Assembly (NCBI RefSeq): GCF_029581195.1
Contig: NZ_CP120737.1
Coordinates: forward strand, 1,364,001 to 1,428,000
Reading direction: 5' to 3'
Source: Solwaraspora sp. WMMD791
Lineage (GTDB): Bacteria; Actinomycetota; Actinomycetes; Mycobacteriales; Micromonosporaceae
DNA: 64,000 nt
A program made the position numbers and the translations under genes. The notes beneath the pieces are model-generated. The model saw only the letters and a program-made list of their open reading frames with translations, searched no databases and was not told where the DNA came from. Position 1 is the stretch's first letter, and each line of letters begins with the position of its first letter. Below, one piece after another: positions 26,757-34,732 of this stretch.

Positions 26757-27498
26757 TCGCCGGAACCGCGTCGTGCGACTGTGCCGGCAGAGGGCTGTTC
26801 CCCACGGCCACGAGGTCCCGCGGGCGTCGGTGCAGGTACTCGATTTCGAACGGCTCGGCGCCGGCCAGCGCGACGCTACCGCGATAGCCATTCGCGACCC
26901 GCAGGTCACGTACCCGGAACGGTCCGGGAATCCGGCCTGCGGGCCGGAGCACGACCAACCCGTCCGGGCCCGCCACAGGCAGGTCCAGCCCGTGGAGCAG
27001 CCGGCCACCGGCGGCCTTGACACACGCCTCCTTTCGGGTCCAGAGCATCAGGTGCACGGCGGTCCGCTCGCTGGGTGCAGCAGCAGCGACCAGCTGCGCC
27101 TCGGCGGCCGGGAAGTAGCGCCGGGCGACCGCCGCGACCGGCCGGCCCGGGCGGATCCGTTCGATGTCGACACCGATGTCGCGGCCGACGGTCACCGCGA
27201 CCACGGCGCGGCGGCCCGAATGCGAGACGTTGAAACGCAACGTCCCGTCGCCGAGCAGCGGCTTGCCCCAACGCCCGACGCGCAGGGGCACCCGCGCGGG
27301 CGGCTCCCCCAGGTAACCGCCGAGAATGACGCGGAGCGATCCGTACACGGCAAGGAACCGACGTCGCACCGCCGGGTCGGCGTAGCTGTTCCAGCGGGCG
27401 CGTTCGGCCGGGGTCAACAGTTCGGCGAAGACCTCGGCCAGCTGCGGCGACAGGGCCAGTCCCAGGCACCAGACCTGTACCACCGCAGATCCGGTCAC
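26614..27498 (-). CDS. Sfp-type 4'-phosphopantetheinyl transferase with antisense tail
   Basis: The 294-residue protein shows the three PPTase motifs: GRWGKPLL with FNVSHSG, GVDIERI (metal) and WTRKEACVKAAGG. It would convert the three apo-ACPs of the cluster to holo form. The recognisable domain ends near residue 235. The last about 50 residues are read antisense through the 3' end of the decarboxylase gene (143-base convergent overlap) and look random. The GTG start overlaps the previous stop (GTGA). Confidence 0.85.
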   Translation of the reverse strand: MTGSAVVQVWCLGLALSPQLAEVFAELLTPAERARWNSYADPAVRRRFLAVYGSLRVILGGYLGEPPARVPLRVGRWGKPLLGDGTLRFNVSHSGRRAVVAVTVGRDIGVDIERIRPGRPVAAVARRYFPAAEAQLVAAAAPSERTAVHLMLWTRKEACVKAAGGRLLHGLDLPVAGPDGLVVLRPAGRIPGPFRVRDLRVANGYRGSVALAGAEPFEIEYLHRRPRDLVAVGNSPLPAQSHDAVPAITGSAPTTAPGAHPADAGDASCPRAGHDRVPGTTVRHGRVPLRDSRD

Positions 27499-28694
27499 CG
27501 GTCCTCCCGCGTCGCGTCCCGGTCGCTGACGCGGGCGTACCCGTCGAAGGCACCGCGCTCCATCGCGGAGGCCACCGCGAGACGCTGCACGTTGCCGGTG
27601 CCCTCCATGTACTCCAACGCCCCGGCGTCCCGGTCGAACTTGTCCAGCAGCGGCTGGTCGAGCCGTGCACCGGGTCCGAAGCTGCGCAGCGCCCAGCGCG
27701 TCACTCTGGCGGCCAGTCGGGTGGCCCGCAGCTTCGCCGCCGAAGCGAGGTGGCCGTTGCTGCTGTCCGAGTCCACCTCGACGGCGGCCAGGCGGGTCAA
27801 CCGACGTACCGCCTCGACTTCTCCTTCGACCCGGGCCAGCACGTCACGCTCGACCGGACGTAGCGCGCGGCGGTGCTCCCGGACGTGGTCGCAGGCGGCC
27901 TGGGCCAGACCGACGGCCATCGCCGCGACGGTCGGGCGCATCAGGTTGAACGTCCGCTGCCAGCCCCAGCTGCCACGGCGTAACGGTGAGACATGCCGCC
28001 CGAGCAGTTGGTGTGCTGCGACGGGCACCTCTTCGAGGGTGAGCTCGCCCAGCTGAGCGCCGCGAACTCCGAGGGTGGGCACGTGGGCGGTGGTGAAGCC
28101 CGCGGTGGCGGTGTCGACCAGCGCCGCGCCGAGGTCGAGCGGTCCGTCACCGGTACGGAGGAAGACCACACCCACGGAGGCTCGCAGCGCGTTGCTGATG
28201 TAGCGTTTACGCCCGGTCAGGCTCCACCCGGATCCGTCGGCCAGCTCGATGGCACGGGTGCGCAGCCCGCCGGCGTCGGTCCCACCGCCGGGCTCGGTCA
28301 GGGCGAAGAAGGTCCAGGTGGGTCGGTCCAGCAGCCGACCGTAGAACCACTCCTGCTGGGCGCGGTCACCGATGGCGCCGACGAGCACACCGGACATCGA
28401 GGCACCGGGAAGCGCCAGCATCATGCCGAGGTCGCCGCGGGCGATCTCCTCGCAGAACACCACCCGTTCCAACACAGCGGTCAGGTGAAAGCGTTCACCG
28501 GCCAGGACCAACGGTGCCGGGTTGAACGCGGCGGGGATCTGAAGATGCGCTGCGCAGGTGAACGCGGGAGCGTCGCGCAGTCGGAACACCACATCGGGAT
28601 CCAGGTCCAGCTCCAGGGCGTACGGGCGCAGCTCGGCGGCCCAGCCACGAGCGTGTCGGCTCAGCGTGCGCAGCCGGCGGTCGAGCTCCGGCAC
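27495..28694 (-). CDS. Acyl-CoA dehydrogenase-family flavoprotein (catalytic partner)
   Basis: The 399-residue protein has the ACAD signature TEPGGGTDAGGLRTRA, the FAD-site stretch SLTGRKRYISNA and the base glutamate in LEYMEGTGNVQRL. Such enzymes introduce a 2,3 double bond in an acyl thioester; pathway relatives act on ACP-bound acyl or aminoacyl groups. GTG at 28694 follows a strong GGAGGTGAACAGCC site. The next upstream gene encodes a half-length ACAD-like protein, suggesting a heteromeric enzyme. Confidence 0.85.
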   Translation of the reverse strand: MPELDRRLRTLSRHARGWAAELRPYALELDLDPDVVFRLRDAPAFTCAAHLQIPAAFNPAPLVLAGERFHLTAVLERVVFCEEIARGDLGMMLALPGASMSGVLVGAIGDRAQQEWFYGRLLDRPTWTFFALTEPGGGTDAGGLRTRAIELADGSGWSLTGRKRYISNALRASVGVVFLRTGDGPLDLGAALVDTATAGFTTAHVPTLGVRGAQLGELTLEEVPVAAHQLLGRHVSPLRRGSWGWQRTFNLMRPTVAAMAVGLAQAACDHVREHRRALRPVERDVLARVEGEVEAVRRLTRLAAVEVDSDSSNGHLASAAKLRATRLAARVTRWALRSFGPGARLDQPLLDKFDRDAGALEYMEGTGNVQRLAVASAMERGAFDGYARVSDRDATREDR

Positions 28695-28708
28695 GGCTGT
28701 TCACCTCC

Positions 28709-29395
28709 TCACGCCGGCATCCACATGTCGTGACGTGCCGGCAGATAGACATCGGCGAGCAGGCGGGACAGGTAGGCGGCCCTCCCAGGACCGTCCTGCG
28801 TGTAGCCGGCGGCACCGAGTACCGGCAGCAGCGCGTTGTCCGTGTCGGTCAGATGGTGATGAGCCTGGACCAGTCTGGTGACCGACTCGCCGACCGGGTC
28901 CAGGTCGGTCAACGACGCCCGCACGGTGAGCTGCTCGGTGACCGCCTCGGCGAGGGCGGCCTGGAGGAGCGGGTTGCGCAGCAGGGACTCACCGGCGGAC
29001 GGCCGGCTGGCAAGGTGGGAGCGGGCCTGGTCCAGCAGCCGCACCGAGGTGCCCAACCGCAGCCAGGCCAGGCCGAGCAACCAGGTTTGGTACCGGCCCG
29101 GGCCCCGTCCGTCCGGCCGGGGCAACCCGCGAACGGCCACCAGGTCGGTGTCCCGTACGGGCGCGGGGAGCGGGACCGCCGTCACACCGACGAGCCCGCG
29201 CAATGGCGTGCCGGTGGGCCACACCCGTACGGCCACGCGCTCGACGGCACCGGGCGCCACGGCCTGTCCGCTAGGTCCGGCGACCAGCGAACCGGGGGCG
29301 AGCCTGTCGTAGAGGTCGCTGAGGGCCGCCTCGACGCCGGACGACCGGGCGGCGCGGTACGGTCGGATCCACCTGTCCGGGGTACCGGTGTTCAT
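28709..29395 (-). CDS. Half-length acyl-CoA dehydrogenase-like protein
   Basis: This 228-residue protein resembles only the later part of an ACAD. It shows a helical segment LLGLAWLRLGTSVRLLDQARSH and a C-terminal HHLTDTDNALLPVLGAAGYTQDG, where family members have the FAD-contact AGYT-type loop. The base glutamate is absent. Heteromeric ACADs with one catalytic and one non-catalytic chain are known in mycobacterial sterol degradation, which is the closest precedent. ATG overlaps the previous stop (ATGA). Assignment is tentative. Confidence 0.5.
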   Translation of the reverse strand: MNTGTPDRWIRPYRAARSSGVEAALSDLYDRLAPGSLVAGPSGQAVAPGAVERVAVRVWPTGTPLRGLVGVTAVPLPAPVRDTDLVAVRGLPRPDGRGPGRYQTWLLGLAWLRLGTSVRLLDQARSHLASRPSAGESLLRNPLLQAALAEAVTEQLTVRASLTDLDPVGESVTRLVQAHHHLTDTDNALLPVLGAAGYTQDGPGRAAYLSRLLADVYLPARHDMWMPA

Positions 29396-30273
29396 GTGCG
29401 CCCGGTGCCGGTGACGTCGAGCAGACAGGTGGCGAGTCGCTCCTGGTCGGAGTCGTGATCGGCGATCAGGACCCGCGCTCCTTCGGCCTGCCAGCGGGAC
29501 AGCCGGACGGCTACCTCCTGCCAGACTCCGGTGACCGGTTGTCCGAGCCGCGCTGGGACAACCAGTACGCCGGGCGACATCTCCGGTAGCTGTCCGATCA
29601 GCCCCGCCCCGGTCACGAGAACCTGCGGTTCGTGCTCGGCCAGCGCCTCCGCCAAGACGGCCGCCGGCGCCCGGCCATGGGTCGACACGCTGTGCGGCGG
29701 GTGCAGCCGGCCGGCGTCGGCCACCGGATCGAACGCCAGCACCACCACCACGTCGTGCTCGACCCTGAGGGGCTGCGGCACCGGCATGTCGTGCAGCAAC
29801 GTGGTCTGATCGACGGCGATGAGCAGTAGCCGGCCGGCTGCGTCGCGGCGCGCCCGGTTGGCTAGCACCTGCAGAGCCGTGAAGGCGGTGACCAGTCCCT
29901 GGTCGAGTACGGCGAAGGCGAGCCCGGCGTCGGGTACCAGGGTGCTGAGGTGGCACATCGGGAACCCCGGCTGAGAGTCCGGCGTCGCTGCGGCGAGTAC
30001 GGCCAGATCGAACCGGTCAGCGTGCGGACGCAGGCGGGGCAGCACCGCGGTGATCATGTCGGTGTACGAGTTGCGTCGCCCCTCGAACGCGCCAGGAGGG
30101 CACGTCGCGCCGTAGGCGCGCATCAGGTCCGGATAGTAGATGTGGTCGTCGTTGCCGAAACGTCCGCCGGGACCGAATACCTGATGCACCGCACCAGCCA
30201 GGGCCAGTGGCGCGGGCCGCCCCAGCGCCGGGGCGTCGGTCTGCGACCGGCGCCCCGGCGTGGTGACGTACAT
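29392..30273 (-). CDS. Thiolase-fold protein lacking the active-site cysteine
   Basis: The 293-residue protein has a KAS-like layout: DLAVLAAATPDSQPG, then AGLAFAVLDQGLVTAFTALQVLA where synthases carry the nucleophilic Cys, then LLLIAVDQTTLLHD. The Cys position reads Asp-Gln-Gly. It could be a chain-length-factor-like partner or a binding protein for acyl-ACP. ATG at 30273 overlaps the ACP stop (TGATG); a GTG three bases upstream is an alternative. The fold call rests on pattern only, so confidence is modest. Confidence 0.45.
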   Translation of the reverse strand: MYVTTPGRRSQTDAPALGRPAPLALAGAVHQVFGPGGRFGNDDHIYYPDLMRAYGATCPPGAFEGRRNSYTDMITAVLPRLRPHADRFDLAVLAAATPDSQPGFPMCHLSTLVPDAGLAFAVLDQGLVTAFTALQVLANRARRDAAGRLLLIAVDQTTLLHDMPVPQPLRVEHDVVVVLAFDPVADAGRLHPPHSVSTHGRAPAAVLAEALAEHEPQVLVTGAGLIGQLPEMSPGVLVVPARLGQPVTGVWQEVAVRLSRWQAEGARVLIADHDSDQERLATCLLDVTGTGRT

Positions 30274-30563
30274 CACGCGCTCTGCTCGGCCTGGCCGGCG
30301 ACATAGGTGATGAGCGCGCCCACGGTCTCGAAGTCGGTCGGCTCGAGGGTGTCGGTGTCGAACTCGACGCCCAGCTCCGCCTCCAGCTGGATGAGCAGCT
30401 CCAGCACGCTGGTGGAGTCAAAGGAGAGATCCTCGAACAGCCGCATGTGCGGCCCGATCTCCGATGCGCTGCGGCTCAGCATCTGCCCGAGCGCACCGAC
30501 CACCACGGTGGTGATGTCACTGGTAGCTACCGGTGCGGCGGCACCGACGGTCGCGTCGCTCAT
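30273..30563 (-). CDS. Acyl carrier protein
   Basis: The 96-residue carrier has the attachment serine in FEDLSFDSTSVLELLIQLE (FDS form) and a typical acidic helix 2. It lies downstream of an ATP-grasp ligase and just upstream of the thiolase-fold and ACAD genes, so its acyl group is probably the substrate of those enzymes. Confidence 0.85.
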   Translation of the reverse strand: MSDATVGAAAPVATSDITTVVVGALGQMLSRSASEIGPHMRLFEDLSFDSTSVLELLIQLEAELGVEFDTDTLEPTDFETVGALITYVAGQAEQSA

Positions 30564-30682
30564 GTCGTCTCCCTGTCTGGTCGCGGTCCGCTCCGATCGG
30601 GCGGGGCGGACGGTGGGCCGGTGCGGGGTGCGTCGGCCTCGGTATGGCGGAATCCGACCGGCCCGTGGCCGGCCGGCCGAAG

Positions 30683-32089
30683 CTATGGCTGCTCGACGGT
30701 CGCGGAGCAGTTTCGTAGCCGGTCGGCGATCTCCCGGTCGAGGGCGTCGACCTGACGGGCGGAGCCGGCGGACACGACACCGTAGAGCCGGCTCGCGAAG
30801 CCGGTGCCCTCGGTACCGGCGGCGTTCACGGCGGCGTTCACCGTGGCAAAGTTGTTGATCACCAGGCCCGGCCGGTCCGGTCGGTCGGCGAGTACACCGG
30901 CCAGCAGCGCCGACAGCTCACCGAAGGGCAGCGCTCTGGTCAGCCGCATCGGGTACTGGCGGGCCAGTGCGACCGTGTCCGGACCGAACCAGGTCCGGCG
31001 CAACCGCTCCTGGTACGTGGACATGTTGTTGCGCGCGTTCACCTCGATGATCGGGTAGAGACGACCATCCGTGGTGGTCAGTGCGTCCACGCCGACGATG
31101 CCGAAGTAACCGTCGGCGGCGAGCCGACCACCGATCGCCCGGGCGGCGGAGCGCACCTGCCGGTGCTGAGCCGGGGACAGCGGTGCCGGCATCCGATGTC
31201 CCTGGTGCACGCCGTCGCTGGTGATCGCCTCTTTGACCACGTCGAAGTGCACCTCGCCGACCCGGTCGACGGTCATCTGATAGTTCAGGTCGTGGCGTTT
31301 GGGCAGCCACTCCTCCATGATCACGCCAACTCGACCGCCGCTGCGCCGGGCACCGCGCGCAATCAGAGCGTGCAGTTGGGCGAGGCGGCGGGAATCGCGC
31401 ACCACCACGATGCCCCGGCCGGAGACACCGAATGCGTCCTTGAGCACGATCGGCCGTCCGGCGGCGAGCCATTCGCCGGCCCGCCGTACGGCTCGGTCCA
31501 GTTCGTCGAGTTCACGGCAGACCATGCCCTCGGGCTGCGGTAGCCCCAACTCGTCAGCCAGCAACCGGCTGTAGATCTTGCTGTTGACCTTCTTGCAGAC
31601 ATCGGCCGGCGGTGCCGCCAGGCGCAGGCCGGTGAGCTGCGTGAGTCGTTCCTCGACCACCGACACCCCGTGCGGCCACAGCTGGGCGCCCTTGCCCGCC
31701 AGCCGGCCAAGGGCGCCGATCAGTTGGGGATCGGCCACCGCGTCTTCACTGACGGTGCGCTGCGGTTGCTGGTTAGCGACGGTCAGCACTCGGGGCAGAG
31801 CCAGCCCCAGGTCGGCAAGGTAGCGCAGGTAGTCCTCGTCGGGCGGGGCCTTGACGACGACGTAGTCGTCCGGGCCGGCCAGCAGCAGCGCGAATTCGTC
31901 CATCCGGTTCACGATCACCCGGCTCGCGGGCATGACGATTCCCGGCAGGCCCGGTTCACCCTGTGCCCAATGCTCCTCGACCTCGAAGTTGCCAAGCAGC
32001 ACCAGAGGACGGTCGGCGGCACCGGTCAACACGGTGCGTAGCTGCGACAGAACATCGCCAGTGAGTGTGCGGGTGTGCACGGCTCGCAC
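30683..32089 (-). CDS. ATP-grasp ligase with pre-ATP-grasp domain (BtrJ/PGM1-like)
   Basis: The 468-residue protein starts with a pre-ATP-grasp domain (LVLLGNFEVEEHWAQGE). It continues with ATP-grasp elements: KVNSKIYSRLLADELGLPQP, the lysine strand PIVLKDAFGVSGRGIVVV, EEWLPKRHDLNYQM and the metal ligands in YPIIEVNARNNMSTYQ. Family members join an amino acid carboxylate to an amine or to an ACP thiol; BtrJ loads glutamate onto BtrI. GTG at 32089 has a weak ribosome site, so a slightly later start is possible. Its neighbours, a KAS III and an ACP, suggest an ACP-loading role. Confidence 0.72.
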   Translation of the reverse strand: MRAVHTRTLTGDVLSQLRTVLTGAADRPLVLLGNFEVEEHWAQGEPGLPGIVMPASRVIVNRMDEFALLLAGPDDYVVVKAPPDEDYLRYLADLGLALPRVLTVANQQPQRTVSEDAVADPQLIGALGRLAGKGAQLWPHGVSVVEERLTQLTGLRLAAPPADVCKKVNSKIYSRLLADELGLPQPEGMVCRELDELDRAVRRAGEWLAAGRPIVLKDAFGVSGRGIVVVRDSRRLAQLHALIARGARRSGGRVGVIMEEWLPKRHDLNYQMTVDRVGEVHFDVVKEAITSDGVHQGHRMPAPLSPAQHRQVRSAARAIGGRLAADGYFGIVGVDALTTTDGRLYPIIEVNARNNMSTYQERLRRTWFGPDTVALARQYPMRLTRALPFGELSALLAGVLADRPDRPGLVINNFATVNAAVNAAGTEGTGFASRLYGVVSAGSARQVDALDREIADRLRNCSATVEQP

Positions 32090-32125
32090 TCCAGACTCTG
32101 CGTCGGTGGACGAGGAGCGTGGCCC

Positions 32126-33061
32126 TCAGTGAACGAGGACCATCGCGGCGACGGTGGCGCCGAGCCCCACCGACGTCATCAGGTAGGGATCACCGGGTCT
32201 CAGCCGCCCCTGCTCGCGGGCAAGCTGATAGGCGGCGAAGGAGTCAGCCGCGAAGCAGTGCCCGGTGCGCGGAAGGTTGGCCAGGATCAGCCGCTCCGCG
32301 CTGCGGATGTTCAGTAGCCGGAGCACCCGCAGCCAGGACACCCGGTTGACGTTGTGCGGCAGGATCGCGACGATCTCGTCCAGGTCTGTTCCGGACTCCT
32401 TGACGGCGGTCCGCACCACGTCGGCGAGCATGGTCGGGTATTCCTCACGGAATGCCGCCGCGTCCTCCTCCGACATCCACGGCCCCGCGGAGAAACGCCC
32501 GTAGGTGGCGGCGACGTAGGACAGCACCTGGTCGCGTTCGCCGCCCGCGCTGATCAGCACCCCGGTGCAGCCCTCCCCCATCACACCGGTGCCGGAGATG
32601 ACCTGGGCGGAGGCCGTGAAGACCTTCTCTCCGGTGAGCACCAGTGCCAGCGCCGCGGGGTCGGGGTCGTCGGCCAGCAGCCTGCCGGCGATGTCCACGG
32701 CGAGCAGGCCGGACGCGCAGGCGTGCTGGCTGACGGTGAATGTCGCCGCGTGGGCCAGGCCCAACCGGCAGGCGGCCTCGCGGAGGGGATTTATCGGGTA
32801 CGGGGCCACCACCGGCATCGTCCGGGCGTGCAGGACGTAACGGACCAGGTGCTCGCGGCCGCGCAGCGCCGTCATCCCGACGGCTCCGCCGACCAAAAGA
32901 TCGGCCAGGCTACCCGTGCGGTCGATCCGAACCTCTCGGAACCCGTAGAACCTCTCGTGCAGCCGGATCTCGGCTGGCGAGAACCCGTAGGCGGCGAGGC
33001 ACTCGCCGGCCGAGACCCGGTCCGGTGGCAGAAACGTGTGCACCGCCTCGATCGACGTCAC
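32126..33061 (-). CDS. KAS III-like condensing enzyme with altered active site
   Basis: The 311-residue protein has the nucleophile in VSQHACASGLLAVDIAG, the His in AILPHNVNRVSW and a glycine-rich end MTSVGLGATVAAMVL. In classical KAS III the third residue is Asn in a GNTSAAS loop; here the loop reads TGHCFAADSF, so Asn is replaced by His. The enzyme may condense or transfer an unusual acyl group. GTG at 33061 follows AAGGAGGCCAG. It heads the minus-strand operon running down to the PPTase. Confidence 0.78.
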   Translation of the reverse strand: MTSIEAVHTFLPPDRVSAGECLAAYGFSPAEIRLHERFYGFREVRIDRTGSLADLLVGGAVGMTALRGREHLVRYVLHARTMPVVAPYPINPLREAACRLGLAHAATFTVSQHACASGLLAVDIAGRLLADDPDPAALALVLTGEKVFTASAQVISGTGVMGEGCTGVLISAGGERDQVLSYVAATYGRFSAGPWMSEEDAAAFREEYPTMLADVVRTAVKESGTDLDEIVAILPHNVNRVSWLRVLRLLNIRSAERLILANLPRTGHCFAADSFAAYQLAREQGRLRPGDPYLMTSVGLGATVAAMVLVH

Positions 33062-33245
33062 CTGGCCTCCTTCCGCCGGCACCGGCCGTCCACCGTCCGA
33101 CGGGCTTTCCGGACCCGTCGTGCGCCTTTCGACCTTCCCGCCTACGGGGTCCGTCCGGGAGCCACCGACGGGCGGACCAAGCCCCTGGCCGGACCGGCAT
33201 GCCCGCAAGCGGGGGTTCTGGGCCATCTGGCCGACGCGAAGACTG

Positions 33246-33274
33246 ACCTGGTCCGTCGAATGGACGGACCAGGT
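33246..33274. promoter_or_regulatory. 12-base inverted repeat upstream of the aldehyde dehydrogenase
   Basis: Two perfect 12-base arms (33246-33257 and 33263-33274, ACCTGGTCCGTC and its complement) flank a 5-base spacer. The palindrome lies in the gap between divergent KAS III and ALDH genes, immediately before the ALDH ribosome site. It has operator-like geometry for a dimeric repressor, but could also fold as an mRNA hairpin. Confidence 0.5.
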
Positions 33275-33291
33275 CGGTAGGGAGAGTGTGC

Positions 33292-34698
33292 GTGTTCATT
33301 CCGATGACCATCGCGGGGCGTTCCGTGCGCTCGGCCGAACGGATGCCGGTGGAGAACCCGGCCAGCGCCGAGGCGTTCGCGCAGGTGCCGCGCTGCACGG
33401 CCACACAGCTCGACGACGCGGTACGCAGCGCGGTCGCCGCCTTCGACAGCTGGTCCCGCTCGGGTGAGGACGCCCGACGGGCCGCACTGCGCACCTGCGG
33501 ATCCGTCCTGGCTCAGGCGACCGAGGAGTTGGCCGGTCTGCTCACCACCGAGCAGGGCAAACCGCTGCGTCAGGCGCTGGCCGAGGTGTCGCTCGCCGCC
33601 GACTGGTTCGGCCACACCGCCCAGCTGTCGTTGCCTCGACAGCTGCTGGTCGACGACGGAGCCGTCCAGGCCACGATGGAGCACGCACCGGTGGGACCGG
33701 TCGCGGCGATCGCCCCCAGCAACTACCCGATCCTGCTGGCTGTCACCAAGATCGCGCCCGCGCTGCTGGCCGGCAACACGGTCGTACTCAAGCCGTCGCC
33801 GGTGACCCCGCTGGCCAGCCTTCGAATGGCGCAGTTGCTGGCCGAGGTGCTTCCTACGGGGGTCCTCAGCGCCGTCAGCGGTGACGGCGACCTCGGACCG
33901 GCGCTGGTGACCCACCCGGCGATCCGAATGATCTCCTTCACCGGCTCGACCCGGTCCGGACGGGCCATCGGGGAAAGCGCCGCGGCGACCTTCAAGCGGA
34001 CCGTCCTCGAACTCGGCGGCAACGATCCGTGCGTCCTGATGCCCGGTACGGCGGTAGACCAGGTAGCCGGGGAGATCTTCAGACGGGCGACCACCAACAG
34101 CGGACAGTTCTGCGCGGCGATCAAACGGATCTACGTTCCAGCGGCGCAGGCCGCGGAGCTGACCGAGGCGCTGCACGCAGAGGCGCAAGCCGCGACGGTC
34201 GGGGACGGGCACGACCCCGACACCGATCTCGGCCCCCTGGTGAGCCGGGCCCAGCTCGAGCACGTGCAGCGGCTGGTCGAGGAGGCGACCCGGGCAGGCG
34301 CGAGCGTGGTCACCGGCGGAGCGGCGCTGCCCCGGCCCGGACACTTCTTCCCACCCACCGTGGTGACCGACCTGCCCTACGGCACCGACCTCGAGCAGGA
34401 CGAGCAGTTCGGTCCCGTACTGCCGGTGATCGGCTACGACGACATCGACGAGGCCGTTGCTCGGGCCAATGGCACCCGATTCGCGCTGGGCGGCTCGGTC
34501 TGGGGCGATCCGGAAGCCGCGCAGGACCTCGCCGCACGCCTCGAATGCGGCACCGCCTGGGTCAACACCCATGGTGATCTACGCCATGACGTCCCCTTCG
34601 GCGGACTGCGCGAGTCCGGAACCGGTGTGGAGTACGGCTACTGGGGACTGTTGGAGTACACCAACATCAGGATCATCCACGCCCGGCGGCAGGGCTGA
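33292..34698 (+). CDS. NAD(P)-dependent aldehyde dehydrogenase
   Basis: The 468-residue protein has GPVAAIAPSNYPILL, FTGSTRSGRAIGESAAATFKR, the general-base Glu in VLELGGNDPCVL and the catalytic Cys in NSGQFCAAIKRIYV. It resembles succinate-semialdehyde-type dehydrogenases and would oxidise an aldehyde to an acid. GTG at 33292 fits the GGGAGA site better than the GTG six bases earlier. A PhoX gene follows after 34 bases. With the class III aminotransferase it could supply or degrade an amino-acid-derived acid. Confidence 0.88.
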   Translation: MFIPMTIAGRSVRSAERMPVENPASAEAFAQVPRCTATQLDDAVRSAVAAFDSWSRSGEDARRAALRTCGSVLAQATEELAGLLTTEQGKPLRQALAEVSLAADWFGHTAQLSLPRQLLVDDGAVQATMEHAPVGPVAAIAPSNYPILLAVTKIAPALLAGNTVVLKPSPVTPLASLRMAQLLAEVLPTGVLSAVSGDGDLGPALVTHPAIRMISFTGSTRSGRAIGESAAATFKRTVLELGGNDPCVLMPGTAVDQVAGEIFRRATTNSGQFCAAIKRIYVPAAQAAELTEALHAEAQAATVGDGHDPDTDLGPLVSRAQLEHVQRLVEEATRAGASVVTGGAALPRPGHFFPPTVVTDLPYGTDLEQDEQFGPVLPVIGYDDIDEAVARANGTRFALGGSVWGDPEAAQDLAARLECGTAWVNTHGDLRHDVPFGGLRESGTGVEYGYWGLLEYTNIRIIHARRQG

Positions 34699-34732
34699 AG
34701 GTTTCGCACGTCCATCCCTCATGGAGGTCACC

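Noticed and set aside
29396-29956. Upstream extension of the half-length ACAD frame
   Set aside because: It runs inside the thiolase-fold gene. The ATG at 29395 with ATGA overlap is the natural start.
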